From PNC22 sp035654175 (GTDB lineage: Bacteria; Planctomycetota; Phycisphaerae; Phycisphaerales; UBA1924): a stretch of DNA of 6,876 nt. The notes below the pieces were generated by a model, which was given only the letters and a program-made list of their open reading frames with translations, had not been told where the DNA came from and searched no databases. Position 1 is the first letter of the stretch. Every line of letters starts with the position of its first letter. The stretch spans positions 1 to 6,876 of the forward strand of contig DASRXL010000184.1 of the NCBI GenBank assembly GCA_035654175.1, read 5' to 3'. Made by a program: the position numbers and the translations under genes. Positions 1 through 6,088 of the stretch are shown one piece after another.

Positions 1-306
1 CCCAACGAGAAGTTCGCCGACGCCTGGGTGTTCAGCGCGGGCAACACCTCCGGCGGGGTCGGGTTCGCGAACGACGGCGATTGGGCCTGCCTCTCCGACC
101 CGCAGGGGCGCGCCGTCGCGTGCGTGGTCTGGGGCAAGCCCGCCGAGGAGCCCCCGCTGGGAGGGGAGAAGCTCGCGGAGGCGGCGAAGACCTCGGTCGC
201 GAGCGTCCAGCGCACCCTGGCCGCCCCAGGGGGGGCGTTCGAGGCGCATCCGACGGTCGATGGTCTACGATGCTCCCCCGGCAGGCCGCCCCCGCGGACG
301 GATTGA
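1..306 (+). CDS. C-terminal end of a probable lamin-tail-domain (LTD) protein, 5' truncated by the window edge
   Basis: Frame 1 is open from the first base to a TGA at 304-306, giving 101 residues and no start codon that belongs to it; the GTG at 28 is internal to the domain. Seen: a stretch reading GNTSGGVGFANDGDWACLSD, then a segment of type DPQGRAVACVVWG, then SVQRT, and near the end SPGRPPP. Family knowledge: the last part of bacterial LTD (PF00932) modules typically reads as a 'gl.n.GD...L.dp.G..vd.v.wG' strand pair, then an 'S.qR' segment and a closing 'PGrpn' turn, in that order. Inference: this is the final Ig-like module of an exported or surface protein, with the real N-terminus left of the window. 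The last ~15 codons also carry a promoter-like motif for the next gene. Alternative: an unrelated beta-sandwich domain. The reading frame is probably real, because the motif order and the 31-nt gap to nuoE both fit. Confidence 0.5.
   Translation, partial: PNEKFADAWVFSAGNTSGGVGFANDGDWACLSDPQGRAVACVVWGKPAEEPPLGGEKLAEAAKTSVASVQRTLAAPGGAFEAHPTVDGLRCSPGRPPPRTD
266..271 (+). promoter_or_regulatory. Candidate -10 element upstream of nuoE
   Basis: TACGAT, within CTACGATGC (265-273), lies 65 nt before the nuoE ATG and inside the 3' end of the preceding gene. The same nine bases recur upstream of the prolyl oligopeptidase gene at 1034-1042. No convincing -35 hexamer is visible at 16-18 nt. The call rests only on this recurrence. 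Confidence 0.22.
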
Positions 307-336
307 GCGGCGCCCGCCGGCCGGAGGAAGCGCCCG

Positions 337-879
337 ATGGCCTGGATCACCAAGAACTCCGCCGCCGCGAAGATCGAACGGCGCGACGAGCCATACCTCA
401 CCGAGGCGCTCCAGGCCGAGCTTCGCGAGCGATATCTTCCGCGGTACGAGATCCGCGCCGGGGCGCTGCTCCCGGCCCTCCACCTCATCCAGAACGAGTA
501 CGGCTGGATTCCCCATCAGGCGATGATGGAGATCGCGCGATTCCTCGGGATTGCCCCGGCGCAGGTGATCGATACGGCCAGCTTCTACGAGGAGTACTGG
601 CTCAAGCCGAAGGGACGGCACGTCGTCGGCGTCTGCCGCTCGATTGCCTGCGAGTTCTGCGGCCAGCCGCAGATCACCGACGCGGTCCGCAACGCCCTGG
701 GCATTGACGTCGGCGAGACAACCGACGACGGGGAGTTCACGCTGATCGAGCTCGAATGCCTCGGGTCGTGCGGCACGGCGCCGGCCATGCTCATCGACCA
801 CACGCTCCACGAGAACGTCCGCCCGGAGCAGGTCCCGGCGCTGCTGGCGAACGCTCAGGGGGCGCACCAACGCCACTAG
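337..879 (+). CDS. nuoE: NuoE-type NADH-quinone oxidoreductase 24 kDa [2Fe-2S] subunit
   Basis: 180 aa, close to the usual 160-180 aa of NuoE. The thioredoxin-like [2Fe-2S] domain spans residues ~80-170. The four cluster ligands of the family are visible as C100-x4-C105 and C141-x3-C145 (ECLGSCGTAP). The N-terminal helical part (~20-90) has the family segments LIQNEYGWIP and DTASFYEEY, and the C-terminus has the conserved LHENVRPEQV turn. In complex I, NuoE sits with NuoF in the NADH-oxidising arm on the cytoplasmic side and carries cluster N1a; related subunits serve NAD-linked hydrogenases and formate dehydrogenases. The start is set by GGAGG at 323-327, 9 nt before ATG. An extra Cys at 108 gives C-x4-C-x2-C. 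Oddity: nuoF does not follow and nuoD does not precede; a peptidase gene comes next after 191 nt. The family call is secure, but which complex it serves is not shown here. Confidence 0.93.
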   Translation: MAWITKNSAAAKIERRDEPYLTEALQAELRERYLPRYEIRAGALLPALHLIQNEYGWIPHQAMMEIARFLGIAPAQVIDTASFYEEYWLKPKGRHVVGVCRSIACEFCGQPQITDAVRNALGIDVGETTDDGEFTLIELECLGSCGTAPAMLIDHTLHENVRPEQVPALLANAQGAHQRH

Positions 880-884
880 CGCCG

Positions 885-898
885 GGGCGGTCGCGCCC
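885..898 (+). terminator. Short GC hairpin after nuoE
   Basis: GGGCG / CGCCC form a perfect 5-bp stem with a GTCG loop, starting 5 nt after the nuoE TAG. No U-tract follows, so it is not a classic intrinsic terminator; it may protect the transcript's 3' end or be chance in GC-rich DNA. The rest of the 880-1070 gap holds another weak inverted repeat (CGAGC 955-959 with GCTCG 966-970) and the candidate promoter at 1035. Confidence 0.2.
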
Positions 899-1034
899 GC
901 GGCGGCTCTCGGCGCCACCCCGGCAGCCCCAGCTCTCCGGCGGCGACCGGCCTCCGAGCTCGCCGGCTCGCGGCGGCCACGGCGCCTGCCGGGGGTCGGG
1001 CGGGTTCCTTCGCGAGGGCATCGGGAACTCCCCC

Positions 1035-1040
1035 TACGAT
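1035..1040 (+). promoter_or_regulatory. Candidate -10 element for the prolyl oligopeptidase gene
   Basis: TACGAT (4 of 6 matches to TATAAT), in the context CTACGATGC (1034-1042), ends 30 nt before the ATG at 1071. It sits in one of the less GC-rich spots of a 191-nt gap, as expected for a promoter driving the downstream gene separately from nuoE. The -35 region (about 1011-1017) does not resemble TTGACA. The same 9-mer occurs upstream of nuoE. Confidence 0.35.
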
Positions 1041-1059
1041 GCGGGGTCCCACCAGCCTC

Positions 1060-1065
1060 GGAGGT
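1060..1065 (+). promoter_or_regulatory. Ribosome binding site that fixes the peptidase start
   Basis: GGAGGT, 5 nt before ATG 1071. It decides the start: the frame stays open upstream to about 756, inside nuoE, but the upstream translation is low-complexity Pro/Arg/Gly. The protein from 1071 begins with a signal-peptide-like segment. Confidence 0.8.
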
Positions 1066-1070
1066 ACCCC

Positions 1071-3242
1071 ATGCCGCTGCCTGCCCTGCTCGCCGCCCTG
1101 CTGACCTCGACCTCGCTCACCCTCGCCGCCGGCGATCCCCCCGCCACGCCGAAGCGTCCCGTCGCCGACACCTACCACGGTGTCGAGGTGGTGGACGACT
1201 ACCGGTGGCTGGAGGATTGGTCGGACGCGGAGGTGCAGGCCTGGAGCGAGGCGCAGAACGCCTACGCCCGCTCGGTGCTCGACGCCCTGCCCAACGTGGA
1301 GCAGATCCGCAATCGCGTGACGGAGATCCTCTCGGCCCCGACGGTTCGCTACTGGGGCCTCCAGTGCGACCGCACGCACGTCTTCGCGCTCAAGCACGAG
1401 CCGCCGCAGCAGCAGCCGTTCCTCGTCGTCATGCGCTCGCCGTACAACCCCGAGCTTGAGCGGATCGTGCTCGATCCCAACGCGCTGGACGCCTCCGGCG
1501 GGACGTCGATCGATTGGTATGTCCCCTCGCACGACGGCACGCTCGTCGCGGTCAGCCTCTCTGAGCACGGGAGCGAGGCCGGCGACGTCCACGTGTACGA
1601 CGTCGAGACCGGCGAGCAGGTGCACGAGGTCGTGCCGCGAGTCAACGGTGGCACGGCCGGCGGCTCGCTCGCCTGGGCGGCGGACAACTCCGGCTTCTAC
1701 TACACGCGCTACCCGCGCGAGGGCGAGCGGGCGGCGGAGGACATGGCCTTCTACACCCAGGTGTACTACCACGCGCTGGGCACTCCGACCGAGGAGGACC
1801 GCTACGAGGCCGGCGAGGGCTGGCCGCGGATCGCGGAGATCCAGCTTCAGGTGAACCAGCCCGACGGAAAGGTGCTCGCGACGGTGCAGAACGGCGACGG
1901 CGGGGAGTTCGCCATCCATGTTCGCGGCACGTCGGGCGAATGGACGCAGATCGCCGGCTTCGAGGACGACATCGTCCAGGCGACCTTCGGCCCGGCCGAG
2001 AGCCTGTTCGTCATCTCGCGCGCGGGGGCCCCGAGGGGCAAGGTCCAGACGATCAATCTTCACGACCCCGCGCTGGAGAAGGCCGTGACGATCATCCCAG
2101 AGGGCGAGGAGACGATCGTCTCGGACTTCTGGGATCCGTCGGTGCTGGTCACGACGGACCAGTACCTCTGCCTGACCTACCAGCTCGGCGGGCCGCAGGA
2201 GCTCCGCGTGTTCGACTTCGGCGGCAACCGGATCGGCTCGCCGCAGACCCCGCCGGTCTCCACGACCAGCGGGGTTGCGCCCGTAGCGGGGGACGACGTG
2301 CTGTTCCTGCTCACGTCGTACCGCAAGCCGCCGGTCTGGATGCACTACAACGCCCGCACGAACGGCCTGCGCGAGACCAAGCTCGCGGTCGACGCGCCGG
2401 TGGACTACGCCGACTGCGAGGTCGTGCGCGAGTTCGCCACCAGCAAGGACGGAACCAAGGTGCCCGTCAACATCATCCGCAAGAAGGGGATAGAGCTCGA
2501 CGGCTCGCACCCGTGCCTCGTGACCGGCTACGGCGGCTACGGGGTGAACATCACCCCGAGCTTCTCCGCCGCCGATTACGCGCTCATCGAGCAGGGCTTC
2601 GTCATCGCGGAGGCGAACATCCGCGGCGGGGGCGAGTTCGGGCAGGAGTGGCACCTGGGGGGCAACCTGACCAACAAGCAGAACGTCTTCGACGACTTCG
2701 CCGCGGCGTGCAAGCACATGATCGACGCGGGCTACACCCAGCCGGCGAAGCTCGCCGTCATGGGCGGCTCCAACGGCGGGCTTCTGATGGGCGCCCTCCT
2801 CACGCAGCACCCCGATCTCATCGGCGCGGTCGTCTCGCACGTCGGCATCTACGACATGCTCCGCGTGGAGCTCTCGCCCAACGGGGCCTTCAACATCCCC
2901 GAGTTCGGCACGGTCGAGAACCCCGACCACTTCAAGGCCATGCACGCCTACTCGCCGTATCACAACGTGAAGGACGGCGTCGAGTATCCGCCGGTGCTCT
3001 TCCTCACCGGCGCCAACGACCCGCGCGTGGACCCCATGCAGTCGCGCAAGATGACCGCTCGCCTGCAGGCGGCCAACCCCGGCGGCCTCACGCTCCTGCG
3101 CACCAGCTCCGGCAGCGGCCACGGCCAGGGGACCGCGCTCTCCGAGCGCATCGAGCAGGCGGTGGATGTCCACGCGTTCCTGATCTCTCAGCTCGGAATC
3201 GAGTACATGGCACCCGCGGGCGCCCACGAAGCCACGGAGTAG
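1071..3242 (+). CDS. Secreted prolyl oligopeptidase family serine peptidase (S9A)
   Basis: 723 aa, close to the ~700-aa family size. Residues 1-20 form a signal peptide (hydrophobic L/A-rich run ending near AAG), so the product is probably periplasmic or exported. Residues ~22-90 are the N-terminal arm of the hydrolase (VDDYRWLEDW), ~95-450 the seven-bladed beta-propeller that restricts access to small peptides, and ~460-723 the alpha/beta-hydrolase. The catalytic triad is intact: S567 in GGSNGG, D650 in NDPRVDP and H684 in SGSGHGQG. Y487 in YGGYG matches the oxyanion-hole tyrosine, and R652 the substrate-binding arginine. Family role: hydrolysis of short peptides after proline. By eye, F607 (GAFNIPEFG) lies where mammalian enzymes have the proline-stacking Trp, so specificity may differ. 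Start and promoter are given in separate entries. It has its own promoter candidate and no obvious functional partner next door. The gene is complete, with no frameshift. Confidence 0.95.
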   Translation: MPLPALLAALLTSTSLTLAAGDPPATPKRPVADTYHGVEVVDDYRWLEDWSDAEVQAWSEAQNAYARSVLDALPNVEQIRNRVTEILSAPTVRYWGLQCDRTHVFALKHEPPQQQPFLVVMRSPYNPELERIVLDPNALDASGGTSIDWYVPSHDGTLVAVSLSEHGSEAGDVHVYDVETGEQVHEVVPRVNGGTAGGSLAWAADNSGFYYTRYPREGERAAEDMAFYTQVYYHALGTPTEEDRYEAGEGWPRIAEIQLQVNQPDGKVLATVQNGDGGEFAIHVRGTSGEWTQIAGFEDDIVQATFGPAESLFVISRAGAPRGKVQTINLHDPALEKAVTIIPEGEETIVSDFWDPSVLVTTDQYLCLTYQLGGPQELRVFDFGGNRIGSPQTPPVSTTSGVAPVAGDDVLFLLTSYRKPPVWMHYNARTNGLRETKLAVDAPVDYADCEVVREFATSKDGTKVPVNIIRKKGIELDGSHPCLVTGYGGYGVNITPSFSAADYALIEQGFVIAEANIRGGGEFGQEWHLGGNLTNKQNVFDDFAAACKHMIDAGYTQPAKLAVMGGSNGGLLMGALLTQHPDLIGAVVSHVGIYDMLRVELSPNGAFNIPEFGTVENPDHFKAMHAYSPYHNVKDGVEYPPVLFLTGANDPRVDPMQSRKMTARLQAANPGGLTLLRTSSGSGHGQGTALSERIEQAVDVHAFLISQLGIEYMAPAGAHEATE

Positions 3243-3263
3243 AAGGTCCGGTCGGCCGGGCCC

Positions 3264-3279
3264 CGCGGGCGCTCCCGCG
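3264..3279 (+). terminator. GC hairpin after the peptidase gene
   Basis: CGCGGG / CCCGCG form a perfect 6-bp stem with a 4-nt CGCT loop, 21 nt after the TAG. No T-run follows directly; the nearest is TTTTT at 3305-3309, 25 nt later and abutting the next ATG. It is a possible 3'-end structure, but weak as an intrinsic terminator. Confidence 0.25.
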
Positions 3280-3309
3280 CCGCCGTTGCCCTCAGCCTCC
3301 CGCGTTTTT

Positions 3310-3546
3310 ATGGCCGAGCCAAAGCCCAAGTCGCTGATGCACAACCTCGGCCAGTTCTTCGGCCACGTCGCCAAGGGCATCAAGGCCCCGAGCGGGCCGC
3401 GCCCACAGACGCACGAGGTGCGGCGGGAGGTGGAGGAGCGCGAGGAAACCGGGCCCGCCGGCGAACGAATCACCGTCCGGCGTACGACCGTCGAGGAGAT
3501 CGAGATCCAACCCCCCCCGAAGCCGCCGGAGCGCCCGCACCCATGA
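3310..3546 (+). CDS. Small highly charged protein of unknown function, coupled to the FUN14-like gene
   Basis: 78 aa; I do not recognise a named family. Residues 1-26 are basic and amphipathic (LMHNLGQFFGHVAKGIK), suited to lying on a membrane or binding a partner. Residues 35-66 are dense in E and R (REVEEREE, then ITVRRTTVEEIEI), probably two strands or a short helix plus strand. The tail (67-78) is proline-rich. No cysteines, no signal peptide and no transmembrane segment, so probably cytoplasmic. The ATG at 3310 is preferred over TTG 3286, because the added residues look like untranslated sequence. No Shine-Dalgarno is visible; TTTTT sits directly before the ATG. The stop TGA overlaps the next start as ATGA, which points to translational coupling and a shared role with the membrane protein. 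A C8 tract at 3511-3518 encodes prolines. Coding status is well supported by the overlap; the function is unknown. Confidence 0.7.
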   Translation: MAEPKPKSLMHNLGQFFGHVAKGIKAPSGPRPQTHEVRREVEEREETGPAGERITVRRTTVEEIEIQPPPKPPERPHP

Positions 3547-4136
3547 GCGAACACGCCGCAGCCAAGTCCGGGTTCGTCGCCGGCCTCACCGGCCTGCAGA
3601 AGCTCACGCTCGGTCTCGCGGCCGCGGTCTCGCTCACCGGCGCGGGCCTGTGGGCCTACGCGGCGACCACCTCGCCGGCGCCGTCCGAGGGCCCCGTGCA
3701 CATCGATCAGGGCGGCGGCGACGACGTTCCTCCCGGATACTCCGCGCAGGGCTTGACCGACGGCGATACCGCCGGCGCGGGGGCCCGCGAGGCGGAGCTC
3801 GATCCCGGCGCGGACAAGACCGCGCTCGAGCTCTACACCCCCGCCCTGTTCCGTCTGGGCTTCGCCTTCTTCGTCGGGTTTGCGATCGCGTTCGCCGCCC
3901 GGGCGGCCCTGAAGGTGGTGCTGATCGTGGCGGGCGCCGTGCTCTTGCTCCTGATCGGCCTGCAGATGGCCGGGCTGGTCACGGTGAACTGGTCGGCGAT
4001 GGACGGGATGTACCAGAGCGCCGGGGCCTGGCTCGCGGAGCAGACCCGGAGCTTCGCCGCGTTCGTGCGCGGGTATATCCCCTCGGGGGCGACGGCCCTC
4101 ACCGGGTTTGGCGTGGGGTTTCTGAAGAAGCGCTGA
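3543..4136 (+). CDS. FUN14-like membrane protein
   Basis: 197 aa. One hydrophobic segment at ~21-41, then an acidic, Gly/Pro-rich linker (42-95), two adjacent segments at ~101-122 and ~124-147 joined by a basic turn (RAALK), and a C-terminal amphipathic part ending in FLKKR. The second half has features I associate with FUN14 domains (PF04930): paired glycine-rich helices, a VNWSAMD motif after the third helix (148-154), and a closing PSGATALTGFGVGFLKK segment (180-196). Eukaryotic FUNDC1 is a mitochondrial outer-membrane mitophagy receptor; the function of bacterial members is not established. The FUN14 part is C-terminal, so the first helix plus linker is an N-terminal extension. Start: ATG overlapping the upstream stop by 4 nt, with GGAG at 3528-3531. 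No catalytic motif is seen. Alternative: an unclassified inner-membrane protein. Confidence 0.75.
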   Translation: MSEHAAAKSGFVAGLTGLQKLTLGLAAAVSLTGAGLWAYAATTSPAPSEGPVHIDQGGGDDVPPGYSAQGLTDGDTAGAGAREAELDPGADKTALELYTPALFRLGFAFFVGFAIAFAARAALKVVLIVAGAVLLLLIGLQMAGLVTVNWSAMDGMYQSAGAWLAEQTRSFAAFVRGYIPSGATALTGFGVGFLKKR

Positions 4137-4173
4137 CCGTCCGCTCGCCTGCTGTGCCCGGGCCTTCGTGGAG

Positions 4174-4194
4174 GGCGCGGCCTCGCGACGCGCC
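4174..4194. terminator. GC inverted repeat in the convergent gap
   Basis: GGCGCG (4174-4179) and CGCGCC (4189-4194) form a 6-bp stem around a 9-nt loop, between the stop of the FUN14-like gene (4136) and that of terC (4233). It could terminate transcription from both sides, but no T-tract is present on either strand. Nothing else stands out in this 96-nt gap. Confidence 0.25.
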
Positions 4195-4232
4195 GGGCGG
4201 CGGGGCGGCGCCGACGTTCGCAGAGCCCGACA

Positions 4233-5036
4233 TCAGGCGTCCGGGCTGGCGGGTCCGGCGAGATCCTTGCCCGCTTGCTTCTTGTTGCCCTGGCGCATCT
4301 GCAGCAGCTCGACGAAGACGGAGAACGCCATCGCGGCGTACACGTAGCCGCGGGGCATGTGCTGGCCCAGGCCGTCGGCGGCGAGCAGCACGCCGATGAG
4401 GACGAGGAAGGCGAGCGCCAGGATCTTGAGCGACGGGTGCTTCTCGATGAAGTTGGAGATGGGCCCGGCGAAGGCGAGCATGATGCCGATGGCGATCATG
4501 ACGGCCACGATCATGATGGGGATGTTCTGCGTCATGCCCACGGCGGTGATCACCGAGTCGAGGCTGAAGATCACGTCCATCATCACGATCTGGGCGACGA
4601 CGATCCCGAAGCTCGCGTACGCCCGCTTCTGGAGCGCGCCGTGGTGTTGATCGCCCTCGACGTTGTGGTAGATCTCGATGGTCGCCTTGGTCAGGAGGAA
4701 CAGGCCGCCGAAGAGCAGGATGAGGTCCTTCCCGCTGAACTCGTGGCCCAGGATGGCGAAGAGCGGCTTCGTGAGCGTCATGAGCCAGCCGATCGCGAGG
4801 AGGAGCAGCACGCGCGCCGCCAGCGCCAATCCCAGGCCGATCCGGCGCGCGAGCTTCTGCTGCTTGGGGTCGAGCTTGTTCGTCAGGATCGCCAGGAACA
4901 CGACGTTGTCGATCCCGAGCACCACCTCGAGCAGCGTGAGCGTCGCCAGCGCCGCCAGGCCGCCCCAGGAGAACAGCTCGACGGGCCCGATCCCGTGGCC
5001 GCCAGCCGCCGCATGCGCGAGTGTCGCGAGCATCAT
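4233..5036 (-). CDS. TerC family integral membrane metal transporter
   Basis: 267 aa, typical for short TerC proteins (PF03741), with about seven or more hydrophobic segments. Both family signatures are present: LEVVLGIDNVVF (36-47, D43) in the first core helix and DVIFSLDSVITAVGM (154-168, D154 and D160) in the fourth or fifth. These buried acidic residues are the proposed ion-binding site. A His-rich loop (HNVEGDQHH, 124-132) lies between the two halves. Known of the family: named for tellurite resistance, but several members export Mn2+, and in Bacillus they support metalation of secreted enzymes. No other ter genes are seen, so a tellurite role is not indicated. Start: GGAGG at 5047-5043, 6 nt before the first of two tandem ATGs. 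An EEP hydrolase gene ends 64 nt upstream on the same strand, so co-transcription is possible. The ion is inferred, not shown. Confidence 0.92.
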   Translation of the reverse strand: MMLATLAHAAAGGHGIGPVELFSWGGLAALATLTLLEVVLGIDNVVFLAILTNKLDPKQQKLARRIGLGLALAARVLLLLAIGWLMTLTKPLFAILGHEFSGKDLILLFGGLFLLTKATIEIYHNVEGDQHHGALQKRAYASFGIVVAQIVMMDVIFSLDSVITAVGMTQNIPIMIVAVMIAIGIMLAFAGPISNFIEKHPSLKILALAFLVLIGVLLAADGLGQHMPRGYVYAAMAFSVFVELLQMRQGNKKQAGKDLAGPASPDA

Positions 5037-5077
5037 TCAGAACCTCCAGCAAGTCAGACGGGGTGAGAAGGGATGGA

Positions 5078-5097
5078 CCGGATCGATGCGATCCCGG
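5078..5097 (-). promoter_or_regulatory. Hairpin in the terC leader
   Basis: CCGGATCG pairs with CGATCCCGG around an ATG loop: 8 bp with one bulged C (5095). It begins 3 nt past the EEP gene's stop and ends 41 nt before the terC start. It has no U-tract on the - strand. It may attenuate or stabilise the transcript between the two genes. The leader is too short to hold a full yybP-ykoY manganese riboswitch. Confidence 0.3.
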
Positions 5098-5100
5098 GCT

Positions 5101-6036
5101 TCATCGTTCGTCCTCCCACAAGGTCAATCTCGCCCACACCGGGAAATGATCCGACGGGTACCGCCCGCCCCGGCTCGTGCGGTCGATCCCCGCCTCCACG
5201 ACCTGGGCACCGCCGCCGGCCAGGATGTGGTCGATCTTCTCGCCGTTGATCGCGCCGACGCGGAACCCGGTGAAGGTGCCGACCTCGCGGGCGTCCGGGT
5301 GGAAGGCCCGGAACGTGTCGATCAGTCGGGGCGACGGCGCGGGCTCGTGCCCCGGCCACGCCGCCGCGTCGCTGGCGCGCGGGAGTTCCCCGCGCAGGTA
5401 CCGCATCGCGCCGTTGCCCTCGCCGGCGTTGAAGTCGCCCATGAGCACCACGGGCTCGTCCGTGTGCGCCCTCGCGCCGATGCGGGCGGCGATCAGCTCC
5501 GCGCCCCGCTCGCGCGACGGCTGGCTCTTGTGGTCCAGGTGGCAGTTGAAGACATACACCCCGCGCCCGCTGGTCCTCTCGACCAGGCGCGCCCAGGTGC
5601 ACACCCGCGTGATCTCGTTGCCCCAGGCCTTGGAGCCCGGCTCCTCCGGCGCATCGCTCAGCCAGAACGTGCCGCTCTCCGCGATGCCGAACCGCTCCTC
5701 CCGCACGAGGAGCGCCGAGTACTCCCCGAGCGTCGCGCCGTCGTCCCGTCCCACGCCGATCTCGGTGTATCCCGGCAGCGCCGGCGCGATCTCATCCAGC
5801 TGGAACCGCAGCGCCTCCTGCAGGCCGACCACGTCCGCGTCCAGCCGCGCGAGCAGACCGGTCACCATCTCGCGCCGGTGCTCCCACGCGTTCTCTCCGT
5901 CGTCGGCCGTCCCATACCGGACGTTGAAGCTCACGACCTTCAGCTCCGCACCCATGCGCCCTACCGATCCGGAGGATTCCGAAGGCAACGCCAGGAGTGC
6001 GAGGAGCGCCGCGAGCATCTCGAGCAGCCGAACCAT
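5101..6036 (-). CDS. Secreted endonuclease/exonuclease/phosphatase (EEP) family hydrolase
   Basis: 311 aa. Residues 1-18 are hydrophobic after a single Arg and are followed by PSESSG, consistent with a signal peptide; there is no lipobox Cys. The rest is one DNase I-like EEP domain with its metal and catalytic positions in order: N38 (SFNVRYG), E74 (GLQEAL), H166 (NCHLDH), D201 and N203 (GDFNA), D269 (IDHIL), D296-H297 (SDHFPV). The segments GTFWLSD and WGNEITRVCTWARL mark the subgroup of small bacterial EEP hydrolases often annotated only as endonuclease/exonuclease/phosphatase family. The fold cleaves phosphodiester or phosphomonoester bonds with Mg2+ or Mn2+; the substrate here (nucleic acid, sugar phosphate or phospholipid) cannot be told. 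The ATG at 6036 has an SD (see separate entry); the TTG at 6063 lacks support and would bury the signal peptide. It may share a transcript with terC, 64 nt downstream, and it diverges from the permease gene. Confidence 0.93.
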   Translation of the reverse strand: MVRLLEMLAALLALLALPSESSGSVGRMGAELKVVSFNVRYGTADDGENAWEHRREMVTGLLARLDADVVGLQEALRFQLDEIAPALPGYTEIGVGRDDGATLGEYSALLVREERFGIAESGTFWLSDAPEEPGSKAWGNEITRVCTWARLVERTSGRGVYVFNCHLDHKSQPSRERGAELIAARIGARAHTDEPVVLMGDFNAGEGNGAMRYLRGELPRASDAAAWPGHEPAPSPRLIDTFRAFHPDAREVGTFTGFRVGAINGEKIDHILAGGGAQVVEAGIDRTSRGGRYPSDHFPVWARLTLWEDER

Positions 6037-6042
6037 TCCCGT

Positions 6043-6048
6043 CTCCTC
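6043..6048 (-). promoter_or_regulatory. Ribosome binding site that fixes the EEP start
   Basis: On the - strand GAGGAG lies 6 nt before ATG 6036. This selects the start that places the hydrophobic signal segment at the N-terminus and excludes the in-frame TTG at 6063. Confidence 0.75.
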
Positions 6049-6088
6049 GCCGCGGCCGCGCAATCGAACCGCTGACCGGCCGATACCG

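Noticed and set aside
756..1070. A longer N-terminus for the peptidase starting inside nuoE.
   Set aside because: The extra 105 residues are Pro/Arg/Gly-rich with no domain, while ATG 1071 has GGAGGT and begins a signal peptide.
876..3701. A 941-codon open frame on the - strand opposite the peptidase gene, and similar long open frames antisense to the right-hand genes (e.g. 5177-6778 +).
   Set aside because: These are by-products of strong GC bias at third codon positions. Their translations are low-complexity R/G/A/H/V/D-rich with no domain motifs, and the opposite strands carry intact catalytic genes.
4233..5036. A tellurite-resistance function for the TerC protein.
   Set aside because: No terZABDEF-type gene is nearby; the family also includes Mn2+ exporters, which fits a stand-alone copy better.
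5037..5100. A yybP-ykoY manganese riboswitch before terC.
   Set aside because: The gap is only 64 nt and shows one simple bulged stem, without the two-arm junction of that class.
6037..6063. TTG 6063 as the start of the EEP gene.
   Set aside because: It adds nine charged residues before the signal peptide and lacks an SD; ATG 6036 has GAGGAG at good spacing.
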